Shown here in pieces: positions 62,820 to 64,000 of a stretch of 64,000 bases of DNA. The stretch spans positions 124,001 through 188,000 of the forward strand of contig NZ_JBFBCI010000009.1 in NCBI RefSeq assembly GCF_040683095.1, in the 5' to 3' direction. Position 1 is the stretch's first letter. Every line of letters begins with the position of its first letter. The notes under the pieces were generated by a model. That model made no database searches, had not been told where the DNA came from, and worked only from the letters and a program-made list of their open reading frames with translations. The translations under genes were made by a program, and so were the position numbers. Origin of the DNA: Sphaerisporangium sp040683095. GTDB lineage: Bacteria > Actinomycetota > Actinomycetes > Streptosporangiales > Streptosporangiaceae.

Positions 62820-63762
62820 CCGACTCAGCGCGAATCGTCACTGTGCTCGGCGCGACGCGCAACTTTTCAAGGTAGGCCACTACACCCTGCGGCGACTTGC
62901 CGTTGACGCACCGCAGCTGACGTTGCGTCTGGCAATTCCTGAAGCTCAGATCGCCGGACGCGCCGTACACGATATCGATGTGCAGCTTCGCGACTGGGAG
63001 CCGGGGGATCCCAAAACGTTGGCGGAGGCGTTGTCCGGTACCGACACCATGCTGATGGTGCCCCCCATCGACCGCCGCGTCGAAATCGGTGACATGTATC
63101 TGCGGGCAGCTCTAAAGGCCGGCGTCAAGCAAATCGTGTGCCTGGGCATCCAGTTCACGCCGGGACAGTGCGCCATGGCCGACGAAGCGGCAACGCTCGA
63201 AGTCCTGCTGCAGGAATCCGGGATCGAGTACGACCTCGTCTCACTGCCCATGTTCCTGGAGAACATCCTCTATCAGTGCCGGTCCATCGCCGAGAACGGG
63301 TCGTTCTCCTTCCCCGTCGACGCTGACTGTCCGTTTTCGTACATCAGTTGCGACGACGCCGCCGCGCTGTTCTGCCGCAAGATCCTCTCCTCTGGGTCTA
63401 TCGACCGGAGCGGCACGTTGATGAGCCATCATGCGCAGGCGACCTGCGCCGAGTGGGCCTTGGCCCTCCAAGCGGCGACCGGGCGTCCGATCACGTTCAA
63501 GCGCCAGGATGACGAGCACTTCCTGGCGAGCCTTGGCAAGTACGGGATGCGCCGGCCCGCGTCTGCGCAGGTGCTCGGGCTGTGGAAGCGGATCAGCGCT
63601 GAGGGGGACGCTACGCCGACCCGGGTTGCCGAGCAGCTCATGGGCCGCCCAACTACCGACCTGGTGGCTTGGACGCAGGCCCACGCGTGCTGCTTCGGCC
63701 CCGGGTTCGGGTCCTGTCCCCACCCGCACCCGCCGATACAGCACATGTTCGGGCCCGCATGA
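62816..63762 (+). pseudogene. NmrA-like NAD(P)-binding protein, frameshifted near its start
   Basis: The ATG overlaps the dioxygenase stop (ATGA) and begins a Rossmann fold (RIVTVLGAT), but the frame stops after 19 codons. Reading one base back at about 62866 restores VGHYTLRRLAVDAPQLTLRL and a full NmrA-like body: LRDWEPGDPKTLAEALSGTD, TMLMVPPIDRRVEIGDMYLR, VKQIVCLGIQFTPGQCAMAD and EYDLVSLPMFLENILYQC. Loss of one C in AACTTTTCAAGG would explain it. The GATG glycine is also changed to Arg (GATR). Either a sequence error or a recent inactivation. Confidence 0.8.
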
Positions 63763-63860
63763 GGCCACGCGGCAGCAACGGCAAGTCAGACCCGGCGGCT
63801 GCTCTGGGTCAACCGGACCGACGCGCTCGCCCGTAGCGCAGACCACTGAGGAGGTGTCGC

Positions 63861-64000
63861 ATGACTCTCACAAACTGGAGTGGCAACGTCACCATCGCCG
63901 ACCAAGGCTACTGGACGAGGATCACGTCCCTGGAACAGTTGGAGTCGATGCTGGCGCACGGGGAAGCCAAGGTGCGCGTCCTTGGGTCGAGATTCACCTA
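63861..64000 (+). CDS. FAD-dependent alditol/xylitol-oxidase-like protein (5' end only)
   Basis: The first 46 codons of a gene leaving the window. The ATG follows GAGGAGGTGTCGC. LTNWSGNVTIADQGYWTRIT then SLEQLESMLAHGE and KVRVLGSRFT match the start of actinobacterial alditol oxidase and D-arabinono-lactone oxidase-type flavoproteins (NWAGN, then a V-R-A-L-G-x-x-H-S-F loop). The His of that loop would lie just past the edge. It appears to continue the HIT-dioxygenase-NmrA cassette. Confidence 0.78.
   Translation, partial: MTLTNWSGNVTIADQGYWTRITSLEQLESMLAHGEAKVRVLGSRFT

Overview
The window comes from a very GC-rich actinomycete chromosome. Third codon positions are strongly G/C and starts are often GTG. 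It carries a WhiB regulator, a SARP/AfsR-type regulator, Tat-type lipoprotein solute binders and a lanthipeptide locus. A Streptosporangiales-like host (Nonomuraea, Actinomadura or a relative) fits, but the genus is an inference. The region is accessory in character, with catabolic, natural-product, conflict-system and decayed genes interleaved. I see no rRNA, tRNA or CRISPR.

Layout, left part. 0-4.2 kb: the start of an ECF sigma gene (minus) diverges from a two-gene class II lanthipeptide locus (precursor plus LanM). 4.3-5.0 kb: a WhiB-like regulator and a conserved small protein. 5.0-20.1 kb (minus): an N-acetylglucosamine/chitobiose-type uptake operon, SIS isomerase - ngcE - ngcF - ngcG. 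About 10.8 kb of foreign sequence (about 7.0-17.8 kb) separates ngcE from ngcF. That island carries a tightly overlapped minus-strand cassette: thymidylate-synthase-like enzyme, carbamoyltransferase, glycosyltransferase, radical SAM enzyme, P-loop kinase, methyltransferase, APH-like protein and two Nudix hydrolases. A 5'-truncated epimerase, a stray murB and a broken HTH gene lie at its right edge. The TS-like enzyme has Asp where TS has the base-reading Asn, which suggests a cytidine hydroxymethylase feeding a nucleoside or nucleic-acid modification pathway.

Middle. 20.3-24.1 kb: a DUF2087 protein and a second sugar ABC transporter. 24.2-33.4 kb: mixed small units, namely an SDR/HxlR pair with palindromic operators, a deleted pfkB kinase, a lipoprotein, a secreted esterase, a two-component system, an SDR remnant, a maleylpyruvate-isomerase-like protein, a glycerophosphodiesterase with a collagen-like linker and an AlkB homologue. 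33.5-41.1 kb: a phosphopantetheinyl transferase, a SARP-NB-ARC-TPR regulator and metK followed by a decayed metH. 41.2-45.2 kb: DUF1772/AraC pair, a berberine-bridge-type flavoenzyme and a secreted protein.

Right part. 45.4-55 kb: a membrane NACHT NTPase, DUF429, a Tn3 remnant, a TetX-like monooxygenase/TetR pair with two near-identical 17-bp operators, an aminopeptidase P, a VOC protein and a truncated IS481 transposase. Two copies of a 40-bp repeat bracket part of this segment. 54.8-59.7 kb: an apparent operon of a methyltransferase, a HEPN-NACHT-FGE-like protein (split in this sequence by a one-base frameshift), a cold-shock-like small protein and a 2-TM protein. This is the best candidate for an undescribed conflict system. 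59.9-64 kb: an XRE-TPR regulator diverging from a coupled cassette of HIT, phytanoyl-CoA dioxygenase-like, NmrA-like (frameshifted) and alditol-oxidase-like genes that runs off the window.
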